NCBI GenBank assembly: GCA_017961145.1 | Contig: JAGCXU010000029.1 | Span: forward strand, 1 to 51,594 | Length of the DNA stretch: 51,594 nucleotides | From: Bacteroidaceae bacterium | Lineage (GTDB): Bacteria > Bacteroidota > Bacteroidia > Bacteroidales > Bacteroidaceae | Direction of reading: 5' to 3' | In this document: piece by piece, positions 40,893-50,000 of the stretch | How positions within the stretch are numbered: position 1 is the stretch's first letter | How the letters are laid out: each line of letters starts with the position of its first letter | The notes under the pieces: model-generated | The model's database searches: none | What the model was told of the DNA's origin: nothing | The model's input: only the letters and a program-made list of their open reading frames with translations | Program-made: the position numbers and the translations under genes

Positions 40893-42590
40893 TTAATCTT
40901 CCATTAACTTTCTGTATCGTATCCTCTTAGGTTCTTCAAGTCCGAGACGTTTGAGTTTGTTCGCTTCATAGTCTGTGTAACTGCCTTCGAAGTAGAAGAC
41001 ATTGCCGTCGCCCTCGTAGGCGAGGATGTGCGTGCAGATGCGGTCGAGGAACCAACGGTCGTGGCTAATGACAACGGCACAACCTGCGAAGTTCTCGAGG
41101 CCTTCCTCGAGGGCACGCAGCGTGTTGACGTCGATGTCGTTTGTCGGCTCGTCGAGCAACAGCACGTTGCCCTCCTGCTTGAGTGCCATGGCGAGGTGCA
41201 AACGGTTGCGTTCACCACCTGACAGCACGCCACATTTCTTCTCTTGATCTGCACCGCTGAAGTTGAAGCGGCTCAGGTAGGCGCGGCAGTTGATGTCGCG
41301 TCCACCAAGGCGCATCAGTTCGTTGCCCTGGCTGATGACCTGATAGACGGAAAGTTCGGGCTTGATGTCCTCGTGGCTTTGGTCTACGTAGGATATCTTG
41401 ACAGTCTCGCCCACCTCGAACGTTCCGGCATCAGGTGTTTCCATTCCCATTATCATGCGGAAGAGCGTTGTCTTGCCTGCCCCATTAGGGCCGATAACGC
41501 CCACGATGCCTCCTGGCGGAAGCATGAAGTCGAGGTCCTTGATGAGTTGCTTCTCGCCGAAAGCTTTGCAGACACCATGTGCCTCGATGACCTTGTTGCC
41601 GAGACGTGGGCCGTTGGGGATAAATATCTCAAGCTTCTCCTCGCGCTCCTTTTGCTCCTCGTTGAGCAGTTTGTCGTAGCTGTTCAGTCGAGCCTTGCCC
41701 TTTGCCTGTCGTGCCTTAGGCGACATGCGGACCCATTCGAGCTCGCGCTCCAGCGTCTTGCGTCGCTTGCTTGCCACTTTCTCTTCCTGCTCCATGCGCT
41801 TTGTCTTCTGCTCGAGCCATGAAGAGTAATTGCCTTGCCAGGGAATGCCTTCGCCACGGTCGAGCTCAAGTATCCAGCCTGCCACGTCGTCAAGAAAGTA
41901 ACGGTCGTGCGTGACGGCAATGACGGTGCCCTCATATTGCGTGAGATGTTGCTCGAGCCAGTCAATGCTCTCGGCATCGAGGTGGTTCGTCGGCTCATCG
42001 AGCAACAGCACGTCAGGCTTCTGGAGAAGCAGACGACAGAGTGCCACACGACGGCGTTCACCACCGCTCAAGGTGTTGATTGGCTGGTCGGCTGGCGGAC
42101 AACGAAGTGCATCCATGGCTCGTTCCAGCTTGCTGTCCAGGTTCCATGCGTCGGTGCTGTCGATGATGTCCTGCAACTCGCCTTGCCGTGCGAAGAGTTG
42201 GTTCATTTTGTCCTCATCCTCGTAGTATTCTGGCAGACCGAACTTCAGGTTTATCTCCTCATATTCCTTCAAGGCATCCACGATGTGCTGTACGCCTTCC
42301 TTGACTACCTCGATGACTGTCTTGTTATCATCAAGTTTTGGTTCCTGCTCAAGGTAACCGACGCTGTAGCCAGGACTCCACACTACATTACCTTGATATT
42401 GCTGTTCAATGCCAGCAATTATTTTCATGAGCGTGGACTTACCTGCACCATTCATACCCACAATGCCAATCTTGGCACCGTAGAAGAAGGAAAGATAGAT
42501 GTTCTTGAGGACTTGCTTCTGGTTCTGCTGGATGACCTTGCTTACGCCGACCATCGAGAAGATAATCTTCTTGTCGTCTGTCGTAGCCAT
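40893..42590 (-). CDS. ettA: Energy-dependent translational throttle protein EttA (ABC-F)
   Basis: A 565-residue soluble ABC-F protein with two nucleotide-binding domains and no membrane segment. Domain 1 has GMNGAGKST and LSGGERRRVALCRLLLQKP then LLLDEPTNHLDAES; domain 2 has GPNGAGKTT and LSGGERNRLHLAMAL then LLLDEPTNDIDVNT. The interdomain linker (EEKVASKRRKTLERELEWVRMSP) and the arm in domain 1 are those of EttA, which binds the ribosomal E site and gates early elongation with the ATP/ADP level. It lies 3 nt after the small LTxxQ protein gene. Confidence 0.93.
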   Translation of the reverse strand: MATTDDKKIIFSMVGVSKVIQQNQKQVLKNIYLSFFYGAKIGIVGMNGAGKSTLMKIIAGIEQQYQGNVVWSPGYSVGYLEQEPKLDDNKTVIEVVKEGVQHIVDALKEYEEINLKFGLPEYYEDEDKMNQLFARQGELQDIIDSTDAWNLDSKLERAMDALRCPPADQPINTLSGGERRRVALCRLLLQKPDVLLLDEPTNHLDAESIDWLEQHLTQYEGTVIAVTHDRYFLDDVAGWILELDRGEGIPWQGNYSSWLEQKTKRMEQEEKVASKRRKTLERELEWVRMSPKARQAKGKARLNSYDKLLNEEQKEREEKLEIFIPNGPRLGNKVIEAHGVCKAFGEKQLIKDLDFMLPPGGIVGVIGPNGAGKTTLFRMIMGMETPDAGTFEVGETVKISYVDQSHEDIKPELSVYQVISQGNELMRLGGRDINCRAYLSRFNFSGADQEKKCGVLSGGERNRLHLAMALKQEGNVLLLDEPTNDIDVNTLRALEEGLENFAGCAVVISHDRWFLDRICTHILAYEGDGNVFYFEGSYTDYEANKLKRLGLEEPKRIRYRKLMED

Positions 42591-42593
42591 TGG

Positions 42594-42998
42594 TTACTTT
42601 AGTTTGTCGTCGCTAAGCTTCATTGCCTTGTAAGCTTGCTGCGTAGTGAGAACTGTCTTGAACTTAGCGTACCATTTGCGCAGAACTGGCGGTTCTTGTT
42701 CCTCTTGCTTCTGTTTCAGTTCGAAGAGTTTGTCGCACTGTGCGGCGGTAAGCTTGTTGGCGTCGATGGCATCCTGCAGCTCGTCCTTGAGGTCCTCATA
42801 AGGGTCTTTCACGTCAGAGAGTTCTTTAAGGAAAGCCTCAAGCAGAGGTTTGAACTTGGTTTGTACGTCTGGTTTGAGTCTGAGGTTTTTCAGGACGTAA
42901 GCCACGCGAGCGTCGCGTTTCTTGCCTGCTTGAACTGAGGAGGGGATAGCGATGGTCAGACTTAGGAACATGACCATGGTGAGCATGAAATGTTTCAT
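42594..42998 (-). CDS. Small periplasmic helical protein with LTxxQ motifs (Spy/CpxP-like)
   Basis: A 134-residue exported protein (signal MKHFMLTMVMFLSLTIAIPSSVQA). The mature part is helical and charged and contains two LTxxQ motifs, LTAAQ and LTTQQ, as in the Spy/CpxP group of periplasmic chaperone-like or envelope-stress proteins. The similarity is limited to motif and size, so the family call is tentative. It stands between a DUF4270 lipoprotein gene and ettA, with 30 and 3 nt gaps. Confidence 0.65.
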   Translation of the reverse strand: MKHFMLTMVMFLSLTIAIPSSVQAGKKRDARVAYVLKNLRLKPDVQTKFKPLLEAFLKELSDVKDPYEDLKDELQDAIDANKLTAAQCDKLFELKQKQEEQEPPVLRKWYAKFKTVLTTQQAYKAMKLSDDKLK

Positions 42999-43028
42999 AA
43001 CAATGGTTGTTAAGCGTTATCGTAAATC

Positions 43029-44486
43029 TTATTTGCCGATAAATCGACTGTAGATGACTTGCATCTTGATGGGATTTGCTTCCGTTCCACGAACGAGTTT
43101 GGTGCTGCAAAGACTCAAGTCCTGATTGACGGAAACCTGCGAAGTGTAGCCGTAGCTGTCAGTAGCAGTAGCAATAGTAACTGGAACGAGCACGACATGA
43201 TTCCAGTCGGGATGTGCTGCTTCCCATTCTTCCTCTGTCATGCCAGTGGCTCTCATGTCGGCCACTTTTTCGTGATGACAGTAGGAGATGAGTCGGCTGA
43301 TGTTTTCGAAAGTGTAGCAGTTGAATATGTCGTAGAAGAAGGTAGTGTAGGACTGTTGTGAGTCGCTTACTTGGTGCTTCTCGAAGAATGTATCGAGGTT
43401 CTTTTTGCGCACGAGTAAGAGATCTTGTGGAATGCCGAGAGCATAGTCATCGTCCAGTGCATCCTCGTCTTGGTTGTTGATGCGGGTTAGGGTAAAGGAA
43501 GCATGGGTGATGCTGTCATTCTCGTGTCCCTTGTATATCTCGTCGATGGGCAAAATGAGTTCGGTACAAATGCCTGCAGGGGACTTGAGCATTGTATATT
43601 GTTCGTTGCCGATGAGTGTTTCGAGGTTGCTGCTTTCGAATTGTGTGCATTGTATTACCTCTGGTGTAGCAGCAAAGCGGCAAAGTGCAGACAGGGTAGA
43701 GTCGGGATATGCTTCACTCTTGTAGCGGAAGTTAAGATTCATTGTGCTGACTTCGAGGTTAAGCATTGTTCCAGTGCCGCTGATTGTGCGGAACAGGAAG
43801 CCTGCACATACATTGCGGATGAAAGAGTAGGAGTCGCGGAAGGAGTTCGGATTGTTGTAGAATGTCTCCATGATGTTTTCTCCGTACTGGCGAGGCAGAA
43901 CGATGCGCACATTGTCTATATAGTTCTTGCTGGCACGTTGTGCATCGCTCATGATGTAGTCTGTGGCAGTGATGACTTTTGTCGCGATGGGACCGTTGCT
44001 GTCGTCTACATACTGCCAAAGGTCGGTGTTGGTGTAGAAGTTTTCAGACTCTTTGAGCAGTTTGTCATCGTTCATGCTGAGTGGCCAAACCTCAATTTTC
44101 ATTGGATTGTTTTTGTCGCCGAAGGTATTCTTGATGAAAAGACGTATCTCAATCGAGTCGCAGAGAAAGCCGTCATCCGTGACGATACTTTCCTTGCTGG
44201 GGAAAGCGTAGTTTTCGAAAGTGTGGAATTGTGCGGCGAAAGTGGCAGTGATTGCTTCGTCTGTTTCGGGGTCGATAACCTTTCCCAGGTAGCAGGTCGT
44301 ACTATTTGCAGGAGCGACAGAGTTGAGCAAATCATTCGAGAGAATGCCAAAACTTGCTGTCGATGTGCTGATGGCATCCTGTTTAGGGAAGACACCAAGC
44401 GAACCTGTGTCTTCGCTGCAACTTATTAGGGAGGCGATGGTCAGCATGGTCGCAAACCAAGCCTGATATATCTGTTTACTTTTCAA
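43029..44486 (-). CDS. DUF4270 lipoprotein, probably TTG start
   Basis: A 485-residue lipoprotein. From the TTG at 44486 the product begins MKSKQIYQAWFATMLTIASL and reaches the lipobox LISC at about residue 23, a proper signal peptide. The ATG start (MLTIASLISC) would leave only nine residues before the Cys, and the longest frame start (44642) lies inside the gene upstream. The mature part (SEDTGSLGVFPKQDAISTSTASFGI, TCYLGKVIDPETDEAITATFAAQF) matches the DUF4270 family of Bacteroidales envelope lipoproteins of unknown function. It follows the short GT5 gene by 34 nt, an order I associate with many Bacteroidales. Confidence 0.82.
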   Translation of the reverse strand: MKSKQIYQAWFATMLTIASLISCSEDTGSLGVFPKQDAISTSTASFGILSNDLLNSVAPANSTTCYLGKVIDPETDEAITATFAAQFHTFENYAFPSKESIVTDDGFLCDSIEIRLFIKNTFGDKNNPMKIEVWPLSMNDDKLLKESENFYTNTDLWQYVDDSNGPIATKVITATDYIMSDAQRASKNYIDNVRIVLPRQYGENIMETFYNNPNSFRDSYSFIRNVCAGFLFRTISGTGTMLNLEVSTMNLNFRYKSEAYPDSTLSALCRFAATPEVIQCTQFESSNLETLIGNEQYTMLKSPAGICTELILPIDEIYKGHENDSITHASFTLTRINNQDEDALDDDYALGIPQDLLLVRKKNLDTFFEKHQVSDSQQSYTTFFYDIFNCYTFENISRLISYCHHEKVADMRATGMTEEEWEAAHPDWNHVVLVPVTIATATDSYGYTSQVSVNQDLSLCSTKLVRGTEANPIKMQVIYSRFIGK

Positions 44487-44520
44487 TTGTCTTCTGAACT
44501 TTAACTTTAAACATTTTACA

Positions 44521-45354
44521 TTATCCTTCCTCTTCTTCTGCTCTGCCGATGTTCCAGATGGTATCGTAGAAAGTGGGATAATGGATGCCGAAATCTTCCA
44601 CGGCGACAGGTTGCAAGGTGGGCTTGCCCAGTCCTTCTGCATACTTCGCGAGTTCTTCGCTTTCTGCGAGGAAGCCTATGCCGTCGGCATATTTGATACC
44701 AAGCTTGTTGAGCATCGGAACGAGTTTCTTCTCGCCTAGTCCTCTTGTTGCGGAGATGGTCGCATTGCGGAAGGCGATGATGCCGTCCATGTTAGTTGGG
44801 ATAGCAGATGTGAGCTTCTCTGTGGAGGGCGTGAAAATGACTTTGCAGTCGCGGAAAGATGGTTCTTCGGCGTATGCGGTCTTGATGTAGAGGGGGAGGA
44901 AACTGCCCATCCATCCCAGACAATGTATAATGTCGGGCGACCATTTCAGTTTTTTGATGGTTTCCAACACGCCGCGTGCATAGAAGGCAGCGCGTTCGGC
45001 ATTGTCTTCGTACTCTTTTCCGTTCTCGTCAAATGCCAACTTCCGTTTGTCGAAGAAGTCGTCGTTGTCGATAAAGTAGATTTGCATTCTGGCTGCAGGT
45101 ATGCTTGCCACTTTGATGACGAGGGGATGGTCTGTGTCGTCGACCACGATGTTGATGCCACTTAGCCTGATGACTTCGTGCAATTGGTTGCGGCGCTCGT
45201 TGATGGTGCCCCATTTGGGCATGAACGAACGTATCTCGCGACTCTTTTCCTGAACTGCCTGAGGCAGGTATCTGCCCATCTGTGCCATTTCGGTTTCTGG
45301 CACAAAGGGTAGCATCTCTTGTGTGACGAAAAGTATCTTCTTAGCTTTAGTCAT
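44521..45354 (-). CDS. Short glycogen/starch synthase-like protein (GT5 N-terminal domain only)
   Basis: A 277-residue protein resembling only the N-terminal Rossmann domain of GT5 glycogen synthases: KKILFVTQEMLPFVPETEMAQMGRYLPQAVQ, RSFMPKWGTINERRNQLHEVIRL, DIIHCLGWMGSFLPLYIKTAYA. The usual first motif KTGGL is replaced by PETEM, and the C-terminal nucleotide-sugar domain is absent; the frame closes cleanly with an acidic tail (AEEEEG). It is unlikely to make glycogen by itself. I recall such short forms next to panC in other Bacteroidales, so it is probably a family form and not a broken gene. It diverges from panC. Confidence 0.82.
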   Translation of the reverse strand: MTKAKKILFVTQEMLPFVPETEMAQMGRYLPQAVQEKSREIRSFMPKWGTINERRNQLHEVIRLSGINIVVDDTDHPLVIKVASIPAARMQIYFIDNDDFFDKRKLAFDENGKEYEDNAERAAFYARGVLETIKKLKWSPDIIHCLGWMGSFLPLYIKTAYAEEPSFRDCKVIFTPSTEKLTSAIPTNMDGIIAFRNATISATRGLGEKKLVPMLNKLGIKYADGIGFLAESEELAKYAEGLGKPTLQPVAVEDFGIHYPTFYDTIWNIGRAEEEEG

Positions 45355-45379
45355 CTCGTTTTAAGCTATAGTATCTGTG

Positions 45380-45409
45380 CAAAGATACGATTATTTTCGC
45401 ACATAACAA
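45380..45409 (-). promoter_or_regulatory. Promoter of the six-gene minus-strand run
   Basis: Minus strand: -7 box TATCTTTG (45387 to 45380) and TTG (45409 to 45407), spacing 19 nt, 26 nt before the ATG of the GT5-like gene. Confidence 0.72.
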
Positions 45410-45482
45410 TGAAATCTGGCCCGTTTTCACACTTTTTAGAATAAAATTGCGCCAAATGCTTTCAGGTTTCATAAAAACTATG

Positions 45483-45490
45483 TTACTTTG
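45483..45490 (+). promoter_or_regulatory. Weak -7 box of panC-panD
   Basis: TTACTTTG, one mismatch from TAnnTTTG, 20 nt before the panC ATG. No TTG is seen at the usual distance upstream. Confidence 0.45.
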
Positions 45491-45510
45491 CACGATTTTA
45501 TGTCTATGGC

Positions 45511-46353
45511 ATGAAGGTAATTAACAACATCAAAGAACTTCGCAAGTGTTTGGCGAAATATCGCAAGGAGGGACGCACCGTTGGACTTGTGCCTACGATG
45601 GGTGCCTTGCATGAAGGGCACGCCTCGCTTGTTCGCAGAAGTGTTGAGGAGAATGATGTTACTGTGGTCAGCATCTTCCTCAACCCTACACAATTCAATG
45701 ACCCAAAGGATTTGGAGCGCTATCCTCGCACGCTTGAGGCAGATTGCCGTTTGCTCGAGGCTTGCAAGGCAGACATTGCCTTCGCTCCTACAGTGAAGGA
45801 AGTCTATCCTGAGCCTGATACCAGACAGTTCAGCTATCCTCCAACCGACAGCGTGATGGAGGGAGCGATGCGTCCCGGACATTTCAATGGCGTATGCCAG
45901 ATCGTGAGCAAACTCTTCATGTATGTAGAGCCGGATCGTGCCTACTTCGGAGAGAAAGACTATCAGCAGATTGCTGTCATCCGCCGAATGGTAGAGGACC
46001 TGGGTTTCAAGCTCGAGATTGTTCCTTGTCCAGTTGTTCGTCAGAGCGATGGATTAGCGTTGAGCAGCCGTAATAGCCTTCTCTCTGCGAAAGAGCGTGT
46101 CGTTGCTGCCAACATCTATCGCGTCATGAAAGAGAGTTGCTCGCTCGGCCTTTCCGTTCAGCAGACCCACGACTATGTTGTGGATGAAATCAACAAGATA
46201 GACGGTCTGGAAGTGCAATACTTCAGCATCGTAGATGGCGATAGCTTGGCAGACGTTTCTTCGTGGGACGACGCTCCGAGTATCGTCGGCTGCATTACCG
46301 TCTTTTGCGGCACGAAGCCCATCCGACTTATCGACCATATAAGATACAAGTAA
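45511..46353 (+). CDS. panC: Pantothenate synthetase
   Basis: Joins pantoate and beta-alanine with ATP to make pantothenate, the precursor of coenzyme A. The 280-residue protein shows [15 protein letters not shown] with the HxGH motif, [27 protein letters not shown], and GLALSSRNS, all family hallmarks, and has normal length. panD follows after 5 nt, so the enzyme that makes beta-alanine and the one that uses it are expressed together. Confidence 0.96.
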   Translation: MKVINNIKELRKCLAKYRKEGRTVGLVPTMGALHEGHASLVRRSVEENDVTVVSIFLNPTQFNDPKDLERYPRTLEADCRLLEACKADIAFAPTVKEVYPEPDTRQFSYPPTDSVMEGAMRPGHFNGVCQIVSKLFMYVEPDRAYFGEKDYQQIAVIRRMVEDLGFKLEIVPCPVVRQSDGLALSSRNSLLSAKERVVAANIYRVMKESCSLGLSVQQTHDYVVDEINKIDGLEVQYFSIVDGDSLADVSSWDDAPSIVGCITVFCGTKPIRLIDHIRYK

Positions 46354-46358
46354 ATACC

Positions 46359-46700
46359 ATGATGATAGAAGTTTTGAAGTCAAAGTTGCACATGGTCACA
46401 GTCACTGAGGCCAACATAAACTACATGGGCAGCATCACCATCGACGAAGATCTGATGGACGCTGCAGGGCTCATTGCAGGTGAAAAAGTGCAGGTAGTGA
46501 ACAACAACAATGGCGAACGGTTCGAGACATACGTCATTCGTGGCGAGCGTGGCTCTGGCTGTATCTGCCTGAATGGTGCTGCGGCTCGCAAGGTGCTTGT
46601 GGGCGACACCGTCATCATCATGTCTTACGCCCTTATGGATCTTGAGGAAGCACGCACCTTCAAACCCTACGTTGTCTTCCCCAAAGAGAACCGTTTGTAA
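46359..46700 (+). CDS. panD: Aspartate 1-decarboxylase
   Basis: Decarboxylates aspartate to beta-alanine for PanC. The 113-residue proenzyme cleaves itself at the Gly24-Ser25 bond (NYMGSITID) to form the pyruvoyl cofactor. Also present are [19 protein letters not shown] and the ALMDLEEA segment. The start is the ATG pair at 46359/46362 ([11 protein letters not shown]); the longer frame to 46263 runs within panC. Its final codons and stop (CCGTTTGTAA) lie in what looks like a degenerate half-unit of the 22-bp repeat that continues downstream. Confidence 0.95.
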   Translation: MMIEVLKSKLHMVTVTEANINYMGSITIDEDLMDAAGLIAGEKVQVVNNNNGERFETYVIRGERGSGCICLNGAAARKVLVGDTVIIMSYALMDLEEARTFKPYVVFPKENRL

Positions 46701-46703
46701 ACA

Positions 46704-46835
46704 TCGCACGTGACGTTGGCAAACGTCACGTTAGTAAATCGTAATCGTCACGTTAGTAAATCGTAATCGTCACGTTAGTAAATCGCAAACGTCACGTTAG
46801 TAAATTGCAATCGTCACGTGTGTCATTTAAAAACT
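46704..46835. repeat. 22-bp tandem array, locus G
   Basis: Six units in phase: 46704-46725 (TCGCACGTGA CGTTGGCAAACG), four of a homogenised variant TCACGTTAGT AAAT(C/T)G(T/C)AA(T/A)CG (46726, 46748, 46770, 46792), and 46814-46835 (TCACGTGTGT...). Two of the four are identical. It begins 4 bp after the panD stop codon and runs into the terminator hairpin at 46838. It lies between converging transcription units. Confidence 0.92.
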
Positions 46836-46837
46836 AA

Positions 46838-46865
46838 GCGTGGATAGTTCTGCAACTATCCACGC
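46838..46865. terminator. Bidirectional terminator between panD and the C10 operon
   Basis: GCGTGGATAGTT/AACTATCCACGC, a perfect 12-bp stem with a 4-nt loop. T-rich sequence follows on the plus strand (CTTGTTTGTCT), and TTAGTTTTTA follows on the minus strand. It serves converging transcripts. Confidence 0.8.
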
Positions 46866-46893
46866 CTTGTTTGTCTATAGGGTTTGTTATTTC

Positions 46894-47058
46894 TTATTCT
46901 GCGCCCCACATATCCCAGTCGTCTTCCTTTGTGCGTGCTTCTCCGTCGCTACCGCCGTTGTCTTCTATGTCGGCGTCACTTTGGAAACTTACGCAAAGGA
47001 AAGAAATAGGTTGAGCATTTTCCACATTCACGATGGGTGTCATATATATCTTTTTCAT
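46894..47058 (-). CDS. 54-residue acidic peptide encoded after the C10 protease
   Basis: A small protein starting MKKIYMTPIVNVENAQPISF, with a central Cys22-containing segment and a strongly acidic, aromatic tail (KEDDWDMWGAE). It has no signal peptide or membrane segment. The pattern (MKK-x-Y-x-x-P near the start, D/E plus Trp at the end) recalls short Prevotella and Bacteroides peptides of unknown function. The start is set by a strong Shine-Dalgarno AAGGAGG just upstream, which overlaps the stop codon of the protease gene and is rare in this phylum. A role as a protease inhibitor, substrate or secreted peptide is possible; none is shown. Confidence 0.7.
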   Translation of the reverse strand: MKKIYMTPIVNVENAQPISFLCVSFQSDADIEDNGGSDGEARTKEDDWDMWGAE

Positions 47059-47071
47059 TTGTGTGTCCTCC

Positions 47072-50000
47072 TTATTTAATGATTGTCTTATTGCCGTTGA
47101 CGATGTAGACACCCTTCTGGCTGGGCTTGCCTGCGAGTTTCTTGCCATCGAGGCTGTACCAGTCTTCAGAAGCATCAGAGAGTCCTGAGAGATTGGAGAT
47201 GCCGTCAGCATCATCGCCGAAACTGAGGACATACTGCTTGACGTCCTTCACCTTGTCGCTGGGCGTAATGCCAGTAAGCTGGAAATACGCTCTCTGTGCA
47301 CCTATGCGTGCTCCGCTTAAGGGGTAGTAAAGTTTGTCGCTGTTGCCCAAGAAGAGGATGCTCTTGTTCGTTTCGCTGAAGGTTGTGAAACTGTAGGTTC
47401 CCTTGAAGGTGATGCTCTTGTCGCTGTCAATGTCGAATGTGGCATCGTTCATCGTCTTGTCGATGGTTACATCTGTGAAGACAGGATTGACGATATTGTC
47501 ACTGTTCTCCCACTTGATGATGTAGGGCGTACCAGCGAGGAGTTCTGTAACTTGTCCTTCGGCTGTGAAGTTCAGCATAACTGTTTCACCTTCAAGTGTT
47601 ACGTTGTTCAGTGCTCGAACGTCTGCGCCATCAAGGACGCTGCCTGCGATTGTCACGTCGAACGGCAAGCAGAGTGTGTTCCAAGAACCATCTTTGTATA
47701 GAGTGCGGTCAGCAAGTTGAACGTCATAACCTTCCTCGCCATCGAGGGACTCGATGAGGCTAGTGTTGTCTTCGTTGTTGGCGAGCACTACGAAAGGTGC
47801 TGCTTCCATAGTGGTGAAGGTAGAAGAAGCCCAATTGCTTTCATTTGTTCCTTGAACGCCCTTCACTTCCCACTCATAAACGGTATTGGGAGTAAGGTCG
47901 TCAATCTGACAGGAAGTCTCGTCTGTTGCTACCTCAACCCATTCGCCAGCAGGAAAACCTTGGTATGATTCTGTGGCAACATACACGCCAAAGACCTCTG
48001 CAGCATAGCTGGGATCCTGGCCTCTTGCAACCAATGTAAGTGTTCCACCCAGTTCAATGTTGGGAATAATCAACCAGTTGTCTGGAGTTAAGGGACCTAA
48101 ATCATTAATGAAACTTGCAGATGAGATAGCGTATGTCCCGTTGTAATAAGGATTTCCATTACTGTCGTTATCATTTTCTTCTCGCAAAATCCAGTCATAA
48201 CCATCGCCGTCTAAGTCAATGTTCTCCCAACTTTCAGGAGCAGAGCCGTCCTCGAAGTCTTCAGAGAGGACTATTGTGCCCTCTGCATTCTTCACCACGA
48301 TGTCGTCGATGTTCAGGTAGAACATATCGGAAACATTGTAGTGACGGATTGCGATATAGCCTGTGCCGCTGAATGCGCTGAGGTCGAAGGTGTAAGTTTC
48401 CAACTTACCTGTAGTAGTGACATCGCTGCCAACCTGATTCCAAACATTGAGGTTCATCTCTTGAGCCGCTGTTCTGTAACGAAGGACATAACTGTCGGCA
48501 TCACTTTCCCAGCTAAGGGTTGCTTGGGTAGTACTAGCCTCTGCAGCAAGATTAGCGGGTTTGGGTAGAGCATTACAGTTAACATGATAGGTGACAGGAT
48601 CGTTCATGGCTCCGCTGCCAGAGAAGATTTCCTCGCCATTTACATCGTATGCGGTGTAGGAGCACTCGCTGTCGTACTTGCCGCTAGTCCATGTGAAACT
48701 GATGTCTCTGTCGTTGGGAACCTCGACATAAAATGTATTGGCTTCGTTCTCGCCATTGTTGTATGTGCCATTTAGGTCCTTGTTGGTATAAGTTCCAATA
48801 ATTGCGCCTGTTGTCACATCAGCTATCGCAATGGTAGCACCGTTCCAACCATCGCCCCATTGGTCGATGAGAACGAGTTGAATCTGGCACATATCGTCAG
48901 AGAGGTCTGTAGTGAAGTTGACAGGACTTGTCCAGTCGCTGACTTCGCTGCCATTCTTCGCGCGTACCTTTATAATATATGTAGTGGCAAGTTCAAGGCC
49001 AGTCAAGGTAGTGGGATTGCTGACATTCTCCGTCACTGTGCCGTTTACTTCGATGTCAAATGCAGGAGCATCGCTTACCCAACTTACCATTGCTTCAGTA
49101 CCACCAGTATAGCTGACGGTAACATTCGTGGGTTTAGATACAGAAGGAGGCAAGCCTGGTGTATAGTCGAAGGTGGTTTGGGGCAGGAAGTTCTGCTGGC
49201 TGATGCTGGTGTTATAGCCACCAAGAGAAACTCCTGTCACCTTTTCACCAATCCAGGAGACACTCTCATAATCGCCTTTAGTGGTTTGGTTGATACCCAC
49301 CAAGAGGTTGCCACCATCATAGTAAATGGGTGTGTCGAAGGTTATGGCCATCTTGTTGTTCACGACGGACAGACTGCCAGAATAAACCTTCTCCAGTGAG
49401 TTCCAGTCCTTGAGCGAACTGAGGGTGTTGTCATTCGTTTTGCTCAGATAGACATCAAACTTCGCTGCGTCCCATGCAACAGATGATTCCTCTGCATAGA
49501 ACGTTACACCTTTGACTTCGGAGTTGATCATGTCCTCGATGTTTGCAGCAGGGATGATGAACTGGCTTCTGCTGTACTCGTCGCAATAGTAGCCGTAAAT
49601 GGGAACGTATTTGCTGGTTACGTTCTGAACGACAGTCAATGTGGCAGCATTCTCGTCTACGACGGTATATTCGCCGTTTGCATCAATATAGCAGAACTTG
49701 ATGATGTACGTGCCTTCTGCGGAAGGTTGGAAAGAGAAGACACAATCCTGTGTTGTTCCTGCAGGAATGAAGCAACTGTTTAAGTCGTAGAGATATTCGT
49801 CACCTTCATAATCTATAATATCTATCCAGAGGTCGCCGTCGTATTCCTCTGAGCCGTTGTTGGTAACATTGAAGGTAATGCTAATTGTCGAGTTTGGAGA
49901 AACAGGGTTGTTGCTCAGTGTCGTACTGTTCAATACGAGATTGTAGTCCTGAGGTGTGATGTCGGCTGTGGTTCCGCTATCGGATGGCTTTTGTATGCCG

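Noticed and set aside
44521..45354. Short GT5 gene as a frameshifted full-length glycogen synthase
   Set aside because: The next 1.4 kb downstream encodes a DUF4270 lipoprotein and no trace of the GT5 C-terminal domain was found in any frame there.
6870..46835. The 22-bp arrays considered as CRISPR arrays
   Set aside because: Units are contiguous and have no unique spacers; there are no cas genes and no leader, and units drift within an array.
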